DNA of 64,000 nucleotides from Bacteroidales bacterium UBA6267 (GCA_002440745.1 DJVB01000039.1:1-64000); one strand, 5' to 3'. Positions 49,185-59,163 are shown, numbered from the stretch's first letter. Notes: a model not told the origin generated them from the sequence alone. Program-made: numbers and translations.

Positions 49185-50849
49185 GTGTACGACCTAATCA
49201 AATCCATTTTCAGCTATTCATCCGAAAGTCCATTGATTTTCACAAGATATTCATTCTGGATTTTCTATGCTGTCGTTTTGCTCGGATATTCCTTCCTTTA
49301 CAAAAACCCAAACAGAACCATCAGAGCCGGATATTTGTTTTTGTTTAGTTTATTTTTCTACTATAAATCCAGTGGTTTTTTCTTTTTCATACTAATTATC
49401 AGCACTATAACTGATTACTATATTGGAAAGGGAATATTCAACGCATCTAAAGAAATTACGAAAAAACTATTGATTGCTTTAAGTTTGATTATCAATCTTG
49501 GGCTCTTGGTTTATTTCAAATATGCTTACTTTTTTGCAGATAGTTTCAATCAGTTTTTCGGAACGGAATTTCAGGTCGTAAATTATTTAGCGCAATGGGC
49601 CAACGAAGCAACCGGAACCCATTTTCGAGTGGATCAAATACTGCTTCCCGTTGGAATTTCCTTTTATACCTTCCAAACCATCAGCTATTCTATCGACATC
49701 TATCGTGGTGATTTGAAGCCCGTTAAAAACCTGATTGATTTTGGGTTTTTCGTAAGTTTCTTCCCCCAATTAGTTGCGGGTCCAATTGTGAGAGCTTCTC
49801 AATTTATTCCGCAGATGTATGAAGATTTCAAACTAACTAAGGTTGAGTTTGGCATAGCTATCTTTTGGATAATGAATGGTTTAGTCAAGAAAATATTCAT
49901 TGGCGACTATATTGCGGTCAATTTTGTGGATCGTGTTTTTGGTGCGCCCCTACACTATACCGGATTTGAAAACCTGATGGCGCTTTTCGGATATTCACTT
50001 CAAGTGTATGTCGATTTTAGCGGCTATACCGATATTGCAATTGGCACGGCATTATTGTTAGGCTTCAGGCTGCCAAAAAACTTCGACTCGCCCTATAAAG
50101 CACGCAATGTGAGCGACTTCTGGAAAAGATGGCATATCTCACTTTCGTCTTGGCTCAAAGATTATCTGTATATCCCAATGGGAGGAAATCGGCGCGGCTC
50201 GGCATTCAGTTATATTAGCCTTGCCGTTATCTTAGGGTTCATCGTCCTCATTTCCGGAAACCTATGGTTGGTTGCAGTTTTTGGAGTCTTGACCCTGATT
50301 TCGGCGGTACTTTCCCATTTTTTTCCCGGGTTTCGCAAAGGAATCAACACAAATATAAACCTGATTTTGACCATGCTTATCGGCGGACTTTGGCATGGAG
50401 CATCCTGGAATTTTGTTATCTGGGGAGGATTAAATGGCTTAGGATTAATAGTTTACAAATTTTGGAGAAAGGTTAGTCCTTACGAAAAGTCAACGGCAGC
50501 ATTTGTAACTATATGGAAAATAGCTTTTACATTCACTTTCATCACTTTTACAAGAGTATTTTTCCGTGCAGAAAACATGACCATCGTTGAAGAAATGATG
50601 TCGCAAATAACCGGAAATATGGATTTGAAGGTAATTCCACAGGTTTTAACAGGATACCGCAACGTGTTCATAATCATGCTTATAGGATTCATTTTCCATT
50701 GGTTACCTTATAGGACAAAAGAAGCTTATCAACAATGGTTTGCCAAACAAAAAATGGGAATTCAAGCGGTTATATTTGCAATCGTAATTTTTGTTGTTTA
50801 CCAGTCCATATCCAGCGAAATGCAACCCTTTATCTATTTTCAATTTTAA
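49185..50849 (+). CDS. MBOAT-family membrane O-acyltransferase
   Basis: This encodes 554 aa from the GTG at 49185, right after the previous stop (TAAAGTG); a frame open to 49116 would overlap it. About ten to twelve hydrophobic helices are predicted. The family hallmarks are VDFSGYTDIAIG, FWKRWHISLSSWLKDYLYIP and the catalytic-His block GGLWHGASWNFVIWGG (His404), as in AlgI and PatA. MBOATs pass acyl groups from cytoplasmic acyl-CoA to the outside, where SGNH partners attach them to glycans. Its 3' end overlaps the convergent S41 gene by 4 bases. Confidence 0.92.
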   Translation: MYDLIKSIFSYSSESPLIFTRYSFWIFYAVVLLGYSFLYKNPNRTIRAGYLFLFSLFFYYKSSGFFFFILIISTITDYYIGKGIFNASKEITKKLLIALSLIINLGLLVYFKYAYFFADSFNQFFGTEFQVVNYLAQWANEATGTHFRVDQILLPVGISFYTFQTISYSIDIYRGDLKPVKNLIDFGFFVSFFPQLVAGPIVRASQFIPQMYEDFKLTKVEFGIAIFWIMNGLVKKIFIGDYIAVNFVDRVFGAPLHYTGFENLMALFGYSLQVYVDFSGYTDIAIGTALLLGFRLPKNFDSPYKARNVSDFWKRWHISLSSWLKDYLYIPMGGNRRGSAFSYISLAVILGFIVLISGNLWLVAVFGVLTLISAVLSHFFPGFRKGINTNINLILTMLIGGLWHGASWNFVIWGGLNGLGLIVYKFWRKVSPYEKSTAAFVTIWKIAFTFTFITFTRVFFRAENMTIVEEMMSQITGNMDLKVIPQVLTGYRNVFIIMLIGFIFHWLPYRTKEAYQQWFAKQKMGIQAVIFAIVIFVVYQSISSEMQPFIYFQF

Positions 50850-52477
50850 CGATTGGTCATCAAAGAAATATCTTGATTGTTTCTAACAAACTCAATGGCC
50901 TTTGAATAAATCTTATCTTGCTGATTTATAACCTTATAAAAAGCGTTATTTCCATAAAGATTAGAAGCAAGTCGAGCTTTAATAAAAATGTGAATTTCAT
51001 TCAAAACGTCAGCTGATAATCTATCAGGCCATCTAAGGTTTTCCTCTCCTGCCATTTTACGCAAAGAAGCCATCATCTTCGAATCCACATTAAAGCGTTT
51101 AATGAATTGGTCTTCATCAGGATATGCTTTAAGGAGTCTATCTTTGTGAGTATCATAATATTCAAAAGAAAAATCGTTTAAAACATCGGCTGATAGCAAG
51201 GAATTATAAAAATAGAAATTAACTGAAGTGTCGATTGGAACATAAATATCGGGCATAATGCCACCGCCGCCGTAAACTACCCTGCCTCCCGGAGTGATAT
51301 ATTTCAAACTGTCATTGACATTCACAGAGTCAGAATTAACCATTTCGCCATGAAGATACCTATTGGTCACTTCGTGATAATAGTCCATTTTTCCATTTTT
51401 ATAAGACTTTTGGATGCACCTTCCGGTTGGAGTGTAATATCTTGCTACAGTGAGTCTTATGGCCGAATTATCGGACAAAGTGATTTGCTCCTGAACCAAG
51501 CCTTTGCCAAAGGTACGCCGCCCGACTATATATCCGCGGTCGTTATCCTGAATAGCACCGGCCAAAATTTCACTTGCAGAAGCTGAGGACTCATTCACCA
51601 AAACAATGACCTTCTTATTAGCAAACATCATGGCTCCGGAACTGAACATGACATTTTTATCGCGCTTTCTTCCTTGCGTATAAACAATAGTTTTCCCTTC
51701 TTCCAAAAACTCATCGGTGAGGGAAACTGCGGTAGAAAGAAGTCCGCCGCCATTATTTTGCAAGTCAAGAATTACTGTTTTTATTCGGTCAAAACCAAGA
51801 TTCATAGCAGCTCGTCTAAACTCTTGAGTTGTGGTTGCAGCAAAACGATCAATTTTAAAATATGCCGTACTGTCATCCACCCAATAGGCCGCTATCAACG
51901 ATTCAAAGGGAATTACACCGCGAGTGATCGTAGAATTAATAATAGAATCTGTGCCTTTACGAAAAATCCGAACCTCAACTTGAGTATTCTGTGGCCCTTT
52001 AAGAATTTTCATAATGCTATCGTTTTGCAGGCCGATAAGAGAAATGCCATCGGCTTCCACAATGCGATCGCCTGAGCGAAGTCCGGCCATCATAGACGGA
52101 CCGCCTTCTATCACACGAATTACTACCACTGTGTCGTGCCATTGACGAAACTGGACTCCAATGCCATAAAAGTTTCCATGCATACTTTCCTCAATTTCAC
52201 CCAAATCGGCAGGAGGAATATAAGTACTGTGAGGATCAAGACTTGTCAACACCTCCTCAATTGTGCGCTCCGTGATGCTTTTTTTGTCCACCTCATCCAC
52301 ATAATCGTTTGTGATATAATTAATTACATCCAACAATTTATCTTTTTCAGAATAACCAAAACTGAAGAGATTACCCTGTGGATTTATGATATTCATGCGG
52401 CTCCCTACAAAAACACCAAGAGCTGCAAAAAGCATGAGCAATAAAGGTAAGAGAATTTTAAGATTATTAGGTTTCAT
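50846..52477 (-). CDS. S41-family C-terminal processing protease
   Basis: This encodes 543 aa. An N-terminal membrane anchor (about residues 8-25) is followed by a linker, a PDZ domain (about 100-175, GIGVQFRQWHDTVVVIRVIE), and the S41 core. The catalytic Ser is in the SSASASEI block (297-304) and the Lys in RRTFGKGLVQ (Lys325). Tail-specific proteases of this type act in the periplasm on damaged or processed proteins. It is alone on the minus strand; its -7 element lies about 85 bases upstream. Confidence 0.92.
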   Translation of the reverse strand: MKPNNLKILLPLLLMLFAALGVFVGSRMNIINPQGNLFSFGYSEKDKLLDVINYITNDYVDEVDKKSITERTIEEVLTSLDPHSTYIPPADLGEIEESMHGNFYGIGVQFRQWHDTVVVIRVIEGGPSMMAGLRSGDRIVEADGISLIGLQNDSIMKILKGPQNTQVEVRIFRKGTDSIINSTITRGVIPFESLIAAYWVDDSTAYFKIDRFAATTTQEFRRAAMNLGFDRIKTVILDLQNNGGGLLSTAVSLTDEFLEEGKTIVYTQGRKRDKNVMFSSGAMMFANKKVIVLVNESSASASEILAGAIQDNDRGYIVGRRTFGKGLVQEQITLSDNSAIRLTVARYYTPTGRCIQKSYKNGKMDYYHEVTNRYLHGEMVNSDSVNVNDSLKYITPGGRVVYGGGGIMPDIYVPIDTSVNFYFYNSLLSADVLNDFSFEYYDTHKDRLLKAYPDEDQFIKRFNVDSKMMASLRKMAGEENLRWPDRLSADVLNEIHIFIKARLASNLYGNNAFYKVINQQDKIYSKAIEFVRNNQDISLMTNR

Positions 52478-52561
52478 CGTTAATCTTTATAAATTATAAA
52501 ATGAAAATAGGCATGTACAGAAACTATATGGACCGGCCAAAATTTTTCTGAAAGCAAGCCG

Positions 52562-52569
52562 CAAAAATA
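52562..52569 (-). promoter_or_regulatory. -7 element (TAttTTTG) of the S41 protease gene
   Basis: The minus strand reads TATTTTTG about 85 bases ahead of the ATG at 52477. Confidence 0.4.
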
Positions 52570-52631
52570 CGGATATATTCAATCCTGAATTGTGAAATAT
52601 AATTATAAGCCCCCTCGCTTAAAAAAATGTA

Positions 52632-52639
52632 TAAATTTG
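52632..52639 (+). promoter_or_regulatory. -7 element (TAaaTTTG) of apt
   Basis: Exact TAnnTTTG match with 26 bases to the ATG at 52666. It lies within the reading frame open from 52627 and so favours the later start. Confidence 0.55.
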
Positions 52640-52665
52640 CAACAGATAACTACAATGAATTGAAT

Positions 52666-53193
52666 ATGAACAAAGCTATTGAAACTCTAAGTGCTGCAAT
52701 CCGCAATGTACCTGACTTTCCAAAAAAAGGAATCATTTTTAAAGATATCACAACCCTTTTGATGGATAAAGACCTATTGAAAACTGCTGCTGATTTGCTG
52801 ACTGAAAAATACCAAGGAAAAGGAATCACGAAAGTTGTTGGGATTGAGTCGCGCGGATTTGTACTCGGAGGCATATTAGCTTATAATCTCGGTGCAGGAT
52901 TTGTGCTTTTGCGAAAGCCTGGAAAGCTACCTGCCGACACCTATAGCATTGAATATCAACTTGAATATGGCACCGACAAGCTCGAAATACATAAAGATTC
53001 CGTCACCACTGACGATGTAGTTTTACTTCACGACGACCTCCTTGCAACCGGCGGTTCTGCTGAAGCAGCGGCAATGTTAATCAACAAAATGAATCCCAAA
53101 TCATTAGAAGTGAACTTCCTGATTGAATTGGAGTTTCTTAAAGGACGCGAACGTTTGTCATTTGCAAATGTGGAAAGCCTTTTAAAGTTTTAA
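52666..53193 (+). CDS. apt: Adenine phosphoribosyltransferase
   Basis: This encodes 175 aa from the ATG at 52666; an upstream ATG at 52627 would include the promoter element. APRT joins adenine and PRPP to AMP (purine salvage). The family start IRNVPDFPKKGIIFKDITTL, VVGIESRGFVLGG and the PRPP loop VVLLHDDLLATGGSAEAA are present. Confidence 0.95.
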   Translation: MNKAIETLSAAIRNVPDFPKKGIIFKDITTLLMDKDLLKTAADLLTEKYQGKGITKVVGIESRGFVLGGILAYNLGAGFVLLRKPGKLPADTYSIEYQLEYGTDKLEIHKDSVTTDDVVLLHDDLLATGGSAEAAAMLINKMNPKSLEVNFLIELEFLKGRERLSFANVESLLKF

Positions 53194-53278
53194 AGGTATC
53201 AAAATCCACATCCTTTTCTTCATTTTCATTCTAAATAACATTTAACATATTTAGATATATTCATAAAAGCAATAATAT

Positions 53279-53286
53279 TATATTTG
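53279..53286 (+). promoter_or_regulatory. -7 element (TAtaTTTG) of the ArsR-family gene
   Basis: Exact TAnnTTTG match 21 bases before the ATG at 53308. TTCTAAATAA stands 41 bases further up at 53229-53238, the decamer also found at the cyd operon. Confidence 0.5.
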
Positions 53287-53307
53287 CATTTTTCAAAACA
53301 GTTAAAT

Positions 53308-53604
53308 ATGCCAGCAAAATTAGATATTCACAGATTAGAGGAAGCTGCTTCCAAATTACGAGCTTTAGCTCATCCTATGAGGGTGGCTATCATTGAGTTA
53401 CTCGATAAAAACAAAGAACTAAATGTTACACATATCTATGAAACTCTTGATATTGAGCAGGCTACAGCTTCACATCATTTGAACATCCTGAAAAACAAAG
53501 GAGTTTTAAGCTCTCGTAGGGAAGGGAAAAACACCTTCTATAGCATTCGTCCGGATTCGATTCTACAGATTATTGAATGCGTGACTCGCTGCGAAAACAG
53601 ATAG
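53308..53604 (+). CDS. ArsR-family winged-helix regulator
   Basis: This encodes 98 aa from the ATG at 53308 (a longer frame begins at 53284, inside the promoter element). The winged-helix core is clear: KLRALAHPMRVAIIELL, then the recognition-helix region ATASHHLNILKNKGVLSSRR and wing EGKNTFYSIRP. Near the C-terminus only CVTRCENR carries Cys residues, and no classical metal site (such as ELCVCDL) is seen in helix 3, where NVTHIYETL stands. So it may sense redox or another signal. It is alone; its target is unknown. Confidence 0.88.
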   Translation: MPAKLDIHRLEEAASKLRALAHPMRVAIIELLDKNKELNVTHIYETLDIEQATASHHLNILKNKGVLSSRREGKNTFYSIRPDSILQIIECVTRCENR

Positions 53605-53617
53605 ACTAAGCCGATTT

Positions 53618-55066
53618 TTAGTCCAACTTATCCGTTTCGGGAATTTCTCGAGAATAAACTGAAAGAGAGGTGATTGCAGCCACAAATCCCCAAAAAGGGA
53701 TTGCTGCCTTGTCGGTATCAAGGAAGTTATTAAACACAGCATGAGCAAGATAGGTGGATAAGCCCAAGAGAAGAGTCAGGTTTAACATGCGAAGTTTATG
53801 ATTTTTCAGGAGGTGGTGATTGCGAACCGCAACAGAAATAATAAACCCAAAAATCAGAATCAGCGACAATAGTCCGGGCAAACCTTGTTCAGACAAAATC
53901 AGCAGATATTCCGAGTGAGCCGTGCCCTGCGTTCCTGTATTTACACTAATCACCGTCTTTTCAAACGAACGCTGATAAGGAGCATAGATAAACTGATATG
54001 TTCCTGGTCCCCAACCGGTTAATGGACGGTCACGAAACATTCTCAATGCAGATTTCCAACGATTTATACGCTCAAGATTTGAAGCATCGGTAGCCACATT
54101 CGACACGGACTCCACATGTTCTTTCAGTCCGCCCTTAGCATCTTGTTTGTTTTTTTCCAAGCGAATCATGATTTGAGCCTGATTGGCGAAGAAAACAAAA
54201 AGTAAGATTACGGCACCGGATAAAATCCATTTAAATTTGATTTTAAAATAGATTAAAAACCACAAACCCAAAGCAAACAGAACAGAAGCCCAAGCAGCAC
54301 GACTGATGCTCAACACAATAGCCACAAGAAATAAACCCAATAAGGCAAAAAGCAGTAGTTTCAAATTGCTTTTTATTTCCTTAATAAAAAGTGCTCCGGT
54401 TAGGTATGGAATAAACATAGCCAATAATGCCCCGTAAGAAGTATGGTCGTTAAAAAACGGAGTCATCACCCAATGACCTGATAAGGAAGTAAAATTATTC
54501 ATCGCATGATGAATCAAAGTATAAATAATGACAATCACAAAACCGGCGACATAAGCATTAACGAAATACCATATATTTTTAGGATTACGAAAAATATGAC
54601 TCCCGAAAAAATATACCGGCACAAAAAACCATATTCTTGCGGCTAACCATTTCAACGAAATAATCGGCAATTCACTGGTAATGACGGTAATAATCATCCA
54701 AACAAAGTAGAAATATATGGCGATACTTAAAGGATGGAGCAAAAGCCGTGAGTCGAATTTATTGTTATAAAGGAAATCGGCAACAATCAAAACCACAAAA
54801 ATAGCTAAGAGAGGTTCGGTGGGAATCGAGAGACCTATTTGCAAGTCGAAAGAGGAAAGATTAATTGCGAGAGGGGTTAAGAAACTAATGAAAATCAATA
54901 ATTTGTCGGGGGTATAGACATAAGCCAAGCCAACCAATAATGCCGCCGACACCAAACCGAACCAATAAAATTCGGCTATGATGAAAAGCGTATTAATGAA
55001 AATAAAGGCAAGTCCAAGAACAGGGACAAGCCAATTTTTCGTAAGCAGGTTGGCAAAAAAATTCAT
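53618..55066 (-). CDS. O-antigen ligase family protein (Wzy_C)
   Basis: This encodes 482 aa with about eleven membrane helices and a large periplasmic loop before TM10. The Wzy_C loop pattern is there: RPLTGWGPGTYQFIYAPYQR, then GTAHSEYLLILSEQGLPGLL. Members ligate or polymerise O-antigen or capsular repeat units on the periplasmic face. It lies 6 bases after the Wzz-like gene, so they are cotranscribed. No sugar-nucleotide or other glycan genes adjoin, so the substrate is unknown. Confidence 0.87.
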   Translation of the reverse strand: MNFFANLLTKNWLVPVLGLAFIFINTLFIIAEFYWFGLVSAALLVGLAYVYTPDKLLIFISFLTPLAINLSSFDLQIGLSIPTEPLLAIFVVLIVADFLYNNKFDSRLLLHPLSIAIYFYFVWMIITVITSELPIISLKWLAARIWFFVPVYFFGSHIFRNPKNIWYFVNAYVAGFVIVIIYTLIHHAMNNFTSLSGHWVMTPFFNDHTSYGALLAMFIPYLTGALFIKEIKSNLKLLLFALLGLFLVAIVLSISRAAWASVLFALGLWFLIYFKIKFKWILSGAVILLFVFFANQAQIMIRLEKNKQDAKGGLKEHVESVSNVATDASNLERINRWKSALRMFRDRPLTGWGPGTYQFIYAPYQRSFEKTVISVNTGTQGTAHSEYLLILSEQGLPGLLSLILIFGFIISVAVRNHHLLKNHKLRMLNLTLLLGLSTYLAHAVFNNFLDTDKAAIPFWGFVAAITSLSVYSREIPETDKLD

Positions 55067-55072
55067 GAATAG

Positions 55073-56101
55073 TTATTTTTTATCCAATCCGACAATCGAC
55101 TTAAAGTTGTCGATAATGATGAGCAAGAAAATCACGAAAAGGAAAGCGCCAATGGTGGAGACGACAACGATTAGCCAACGAACAGGATAAGATTTTTTCT
55201 CCGCCGGATATGCCATATCTACTTTAAAAGTTTGGGGCAATTCTTCAAAAGCATCTACTTTTGACTCGTCATATTTTGCTCTAATTTCGGTGAGATGTTT
55301 CTTTTCGTACTCAAGTCCGTCTCTAATGGAAACATAAGGGCCGGCATAAACTGCTAAAGTATCTAACTGAGCTTGAAGTGCTTTTACTGCAGCGGAATTA
55401 GGATTTCGTGCAATCTCAATTGCCAATTGCATATTAATCATTTCGGCTTGCGTTTCATAATCGTGAACTCCCTTTTTACGAAGAATAGTCAATGAATCCT
55501 CCTTCTGCTTCATATCAGCCAAGAGGCTAAGATATTCAGCTTCAACGATTTTGAAACCCTTCATAGCTCTTTCGCGCTGCATCTCGATTTTAGTCGAATC
55601 TAAAAGAGCTGCAATATCGTTTGCAATCAAAGCAGCAGTGTCGGCATTGATGTCCATAACTGCAATCTCAACGGCCATATTTTCGGTACGCCTAAACTTA
55701 ATATTGCTATTGAACTCTTTATTAAGCAAGGTCCTGGGGTATTTGGTTTGGGGGTCGATGTCGTAATGTTTGAAAAGATTGTATTTATTTACAATCCTAT
55801 CGCGAATCACACTGGAATTGAGAATCTGGAGCAGTTGCTCGGCATTTTCTTCTTCCCCAAATTGCAATACATCCTGCTTTGGAGCCTGACTTTGGGTCAA
55901 GAGAGCCTTCGATATAGAGTTGGTTGAGGTGGGAAACAACACAACGGTAGATTTGTATTTAGGAGGAATGAATGCAGGCCCGGAAAAAATAATGGCCGAA
56001 ATAGCGGCAAGACCGGTAACTATAAGAATATGAAACTTCTTCTTCCATAAAAATCGAATCAAATTGACCGAATTAAAATCAGTTGGAGTAGTATTATTCA
56101 T
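55073..56101 (-). CDS. Wzz-type chain-length determinant protein
   Basis: This encodes 342 aa with two membrane segments, about 22-40 and 305-328, around a helical periplasmic domain. The N-terminal Wzz-domain pattern VNLIRFLWKKKFHILIVTGL and the membrane-near PKYKSTVVLFPTS are typical. A tyrosine-kinase domain is absent. Such proteins set polysaccharide chain length. It precedes the ligase gene in the same operon, and a -7 element is 28 bases upstream. Confidence 0.88.
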   Translation of the reverse strand: MNNTTPTDFNSVNLIRFLWKKKFHILIVTGLAAISAIIFSGPAFIPPKYKSTVVLFPTSTNSISKALLTQSQAPKQDVLQFGEEENAEQLLQILNSSVIRDRIVNKYNLFKHYDIDPQTKYPRTLLNKEFNSNIKFRRTENMAVEIAVMDINADTAALIANDIAALLDSTKIEMQRERAMKGFKIVEAEYLSLLADMKQKEDSLTILRKKGVHDYETQAEMINMQLAIEIARNPNSAAVKALQAQLDTLAVYAGPYVSIRDGLEYEKKHLTEIRAKYDESKVDAFEELPQTFKVDMAYPAEKKSYPVRWLIVVVSTIGAFLFVIFLLIIIDNFKSIVGLDKK

Positions 56102-56129
56102 AGGTTTGAATTGGGTTAATAAAAGTTTC

Positions 56130-56137
56130 CAAAAATA
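56130..56137 (-). promoter_or_regulatory. -7 element (TAttTTTG) of the wzz-ligase operon
   Basis: The minus strand reads TATTTTTG 28 bases before the ATG at 56101. Confidence 0.5.
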
Positions 56138-56294
56138 GACATAAAGCCCTTAACGTAGGAAAGGAAAATTTAGTCTGTAAAAATGAAGAGATATTAAGGA
56201 GTTTATTGGGAATGATTCGACCGATAATTATTAAATTTTTCACGGTACAATTTTTTAGTGTAAATTAGCCGCATCTAAATCTCCATTCAGTACT

Positions 56295-58469
56295 ATGTTG
56301 AAACATTGTTTTAGAATACTGTTTTTCATTGGTTTTCTCCTTTCAGGAAACCTTTTAGTTGCACAAAATCTCGACTCATTAGAAGCTAATATTCACAACA
56401 TTAAGAACCCTAATGAGAAGTTGAAGTATTATTTTTATCTTTCAGATAGTTACTATACTTCGGATAGAAAAAAATCTACTAAACTACTCGAAGAGGCATT
56501 AGAAATAGCAAAAGCCAACAAGATTGACAGCATGAGTGTTTCCGCACTCAACAACCTCGGTTTAGCTTATCGTTATATCAACAATGAATTATCTAAAGCT
56601 TATTCGCATGAAGGTTTAAGCATTATCCATCGACGGCCTGCTAATTCCAAAGCAAATTATGATTTGCTTAAAGGTTCGATTTTTATCAATTTAGGTTCTG
56701 TTTTCAATAACGAAAACAATTACGACAGTTCTGAATACTATTTTCAAAGGGCAATAGAAACTTATAAAAATCTTACTAAAAATAATCCGGACGATTTATC
56801 CAATTATCGCTTTCTTTCACGAGGTTACAACTATCTTGGAGGACTTTATACCGGATTGAGCCGCTATGAAGAAGCTATCAACAGTTATATGGCATCTCTC
56901 GAAGCATTGCGAATTGCCAAAGACAGCAGCGCCTCTTATGGCAGTGTGTTGTTAAATATTGGAAATGTGCATTTTTTCTATGGCGACACCACTAAAGCAG
57001 AAGACGCATATCGACAAGCCTTAGACATTGCCATTGAAAAGAATCATGACGGTTTAAAAATATCGGCCTATACGAATTTAGGTTCCATTGAACATCAGCG
57101 GCAAAATTGGCTCAAAGCTGATTCCCTATATAAAAAAGCTTTAGAAATTCGCTTGCGTATCGGACCTATAAGCCGTGCGGGTGGTCTTCTTGAAAACATG
57201 GGACTCGTTGCTCGAGAATTAGGAAATGATGAGGAGGCAATGAGTTATTTTATGCAGTCGATGGACATAAAAAGAAAACAAAACCTCAGCCGCGACATGT
57301 CGTCCATCTACGCTAATATTGGCAATTTATACCTTCATAAAAAAAATTACAAAAAAGCTGAAAAATATCTCGACAGCGCCTTGCATCATGCTACTATAAG
57401 TCAAGAAGTTGAAAAGCAAATCCAAATCTATCTTAGTCTATCACAATTAAGTGAAGCAACCGGAAATCTTACAAAAGCACTCGATTTCTACAAAAAATAT
57501 AAAATCTTAGATGATTCTATACATTCCATAAAATCTCAAGAAAGCATCAACCTGATTCAGGAAAAATATAATGCTGTTCAAAAAGACCGGTTAATTTCGG
57601 AATACAAACAAAGGCAGCAATTAGCAATGCTTACTCAAGAGAAACAAGCATTAAATAACAGGCTACTTGCGGGGCTAATCGTTTTCGTAGTATTTATTTC
57701 CATTGCCGTTTTCGTTTTTATCAATAACAAACGGAAAACCGAAAAACGCATGTATGAGAAGGATGCCGAAATGAGCCGTCAGAAAATGTTGGATATGGTT
57801 AAAGAGCAGGAGATGATTTCGATTAATGCTTTTATAAGCGGCCAAGAGAGAGAACGAAACCGCATTGCTTCCGACCTCCACGACCGATTAGGCAGTCTGC
57901 TATCGACTGTAAAACTGCATTTTAGCTCCATCGAACCCTATTTCGACAACGACCCCGAATTGTCCCAAAATTTTGGATATGCCATTTCTCTTTTAGACAA
58001 GTCGGTAAGTGAAGTGAGAAGCGTTTCGCATAATTTGGCTAAAGAAATACTCACTGAATTTGGATTGACCAAAGCTGTTCAGGATTTATGCGAATCCATT
58101 AATACCGCCGGAATTATCCAAGTTGTTTTTATCAATAACGACTTCGACAGAAGTTTGAACTATGAAAAAGAAATCGAAATTTATCGCATCATTCAGGAGT
58201 TGGTAACAAATGCCATTAAACACGCAAAAGCAAAGGAATTAGTTATACAATTCACCGCTGAGGAAACACTGCTAACCATCACAGTTGAAGACGATGGGGT
58301 TGGATTTGATGTGAGCAAGATTAATAAAAACGGCATGGGACTGTCCAATATTTTCCAGAGGACAACAAAAATTAATGGCAGATATCATTTCGATAGTTCC
58401 ATAGGCAATGGCAGCACCTTCATCTTCGAGATACCACTTGAAAGTCAGGGTTCAAAACTATCTTTGTAA
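56295..58469 (+). CDS. TPR sensor histidine kinase (NarL/LuxR-type, HisKA_3)
   Basis: This encodes 724 aa. After a signal segment (1-23), residues about 35-420 form TPR repeats (NLGSIEHQRQNWLKADSLYK; ANIGNLYLHKKNYKKAEKYL) in the periplasm, then one membrane helix (about 455-475), a coiled coil, and a HisKA_3 domain with His529 in ASDLHDRLGSLL. The ATPase region has ELVTNAIKHAKA and EDDGVGFDVSKINKNGMGL. It should phosphorylate a NarL-type regulator, but none is in the window. The next gene starts on its stop (TAATG). Confidence 0.9.
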   Translation: MLKHCFRILFFIGFLLSGNLLVAQNLDSLEANIHNIKNPNEKLKYYFYLSDSYYTSDRKKSTKLLEEALEIAKANKIDSMSVSALNNLGLAYRYINNELSKAYSHEGLSIIHRRPANSKANYDLLKGSIFINLGSVFNNENNYDSSEYYFQRAIETYKNLTKNNPDDLSNYRFLSRGYNYLGGLYTGLSRYEEAINSYMASLEALRIAKDSSASYGSVLLNIGNVHFFYGDTTKAEDAYRQALDIAIEKNHDGLKISAYTNLGSIEHQRQNWLKADSLYKKALEIRLRIGPISRAGGLLENMGLVARELGNDEEAMSYFMQSMDIKRKQNLSRDMSSIYANIGNLYLHKKNYKKAEKYLDSALHHATISQEVEKQIQIYLSLSQLSEATGNLTKALDFYKKYKILDDSIHSIKSQESINLIQEKYNAVQKDRLISEYKQRQQLAMLTQEKQALNNRLLAGLIVFVVFISIAVFVFINNKRKTEKRMYEKDAEMSRQKMLDMVKEQEMISINAFISGQERERNRIASDLHDRLGSLLSTVKLHFSSIEPYFDNDPELSQNFGYAISLLDKSVSEVRSVSHNLAKEILTEFGLTKAVQDLCESINTAGIIQVVFINNDFDRSLNYEKEIEIYRIIQELVTNAIKHAKAKELVIQFTAEETLLTITVEDDGVGFDVSKINKNGMGLSNIFQRTTKINGRYHFDSSIGNGSTFIFEIPLESQGSKLSL

Positions 58470-59149
58470 TGGTCTCAATCCGAATAATTGCAATAATAAT
58501 TTCGACTATTGTTTCGCTACAAACGTTGAAATCGCAAGATACCGACAGTTTGTACAATTATTTGGACACTTTAGATGATGAAAGAAATCATAAAATCGGA
58601 TTTGTTTTAGGAGGTGGGATTTCGATGCCAATCATAAGACCCAGCTCTAATCCCGCATCCTTCAGCGATTTCAATGCTAATCCTACTTTCTTTGGCTCGG
58701 TCGGAATTTCTGGCTTATTTCCTGTTGGAAAAAACGCCCTCGAAACGGCTATTTTATTAGATATCAATCGTATTGATCTCGATTATCAAAACCTAAATCA
58801 AAAACGAAACGACACCATTCATCATTCTTTATTGATGATTCCCATTTTATTTTCCACGCTCGACACCATTGCACGTTCAAAAGGTTATTTTGGTTTTGGA
58901 GTAATTCCAACCCTTGACATCAGTAAGAAACCGGACAAGACCTCACGGGTGTTTCCGTTGGTGTTTTTCAATATTGGCCTCACAGCCAAAGTTGGGTGGC
59001 GCCTTAAAAGCTATACTTCCATTTATGATTTCGCGCTTGTGTGCAGTTGGTTTCCCATAAACTATCTGCGTAAAAATGGCAGTGAAGCCAATAACGACCT
59101 CAACTATTTTTCCATTATTAAAACAGGTATTCAATGTTCAATCAGATAA
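58469..59149 (+). CDS. Possible outer-membrane protein of unknown function
   Basis: This encodes 226 aa. The signal peptide (about residues 1-21, ending LKSQ) is followed by a polar stretch and Gly/aromatic alternating strands (KIGFVLGGGISMPIIRPSSN; GYFGFGVIPTLDISKKP), as in small outer-membrane barrels of about eight strands. No family was recognised. Its start overlaps the kinase stop, so it is coupled to the sensor kinase and may take part in its signal. fbp follows 15 bases later. Confidence 0.55.
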   Translation: MVSIRIIAIIISTIVSLQTLKSQDTDSLYNYLDTLDDERNHKIGFVLGGGISMPIIRPSSNPASFSDFNANPTFFGSVGISGLFPVGKNALETAILLDINRIDLDYQNLNQKRNDTIHHSLLMIPILFSTLDTIARSKGYFGFGVIPTLDISKKPDKTSRVFPLVFFNIGLTAKVGWRLKSYTSIYDFALVCSWFPINYLRKNGSEANNDLNYFSIIKTGIQCSIR

Positions 59150-59163
59150 TAGCTACTATAGAT

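Noticed and set aside
53308..53604. Arsenic or metal sensing by the ArsR-family protein
   Set aside because: The Cys motifs of the metal-sensing helices are absent and no arsenic or efflux genes are near.
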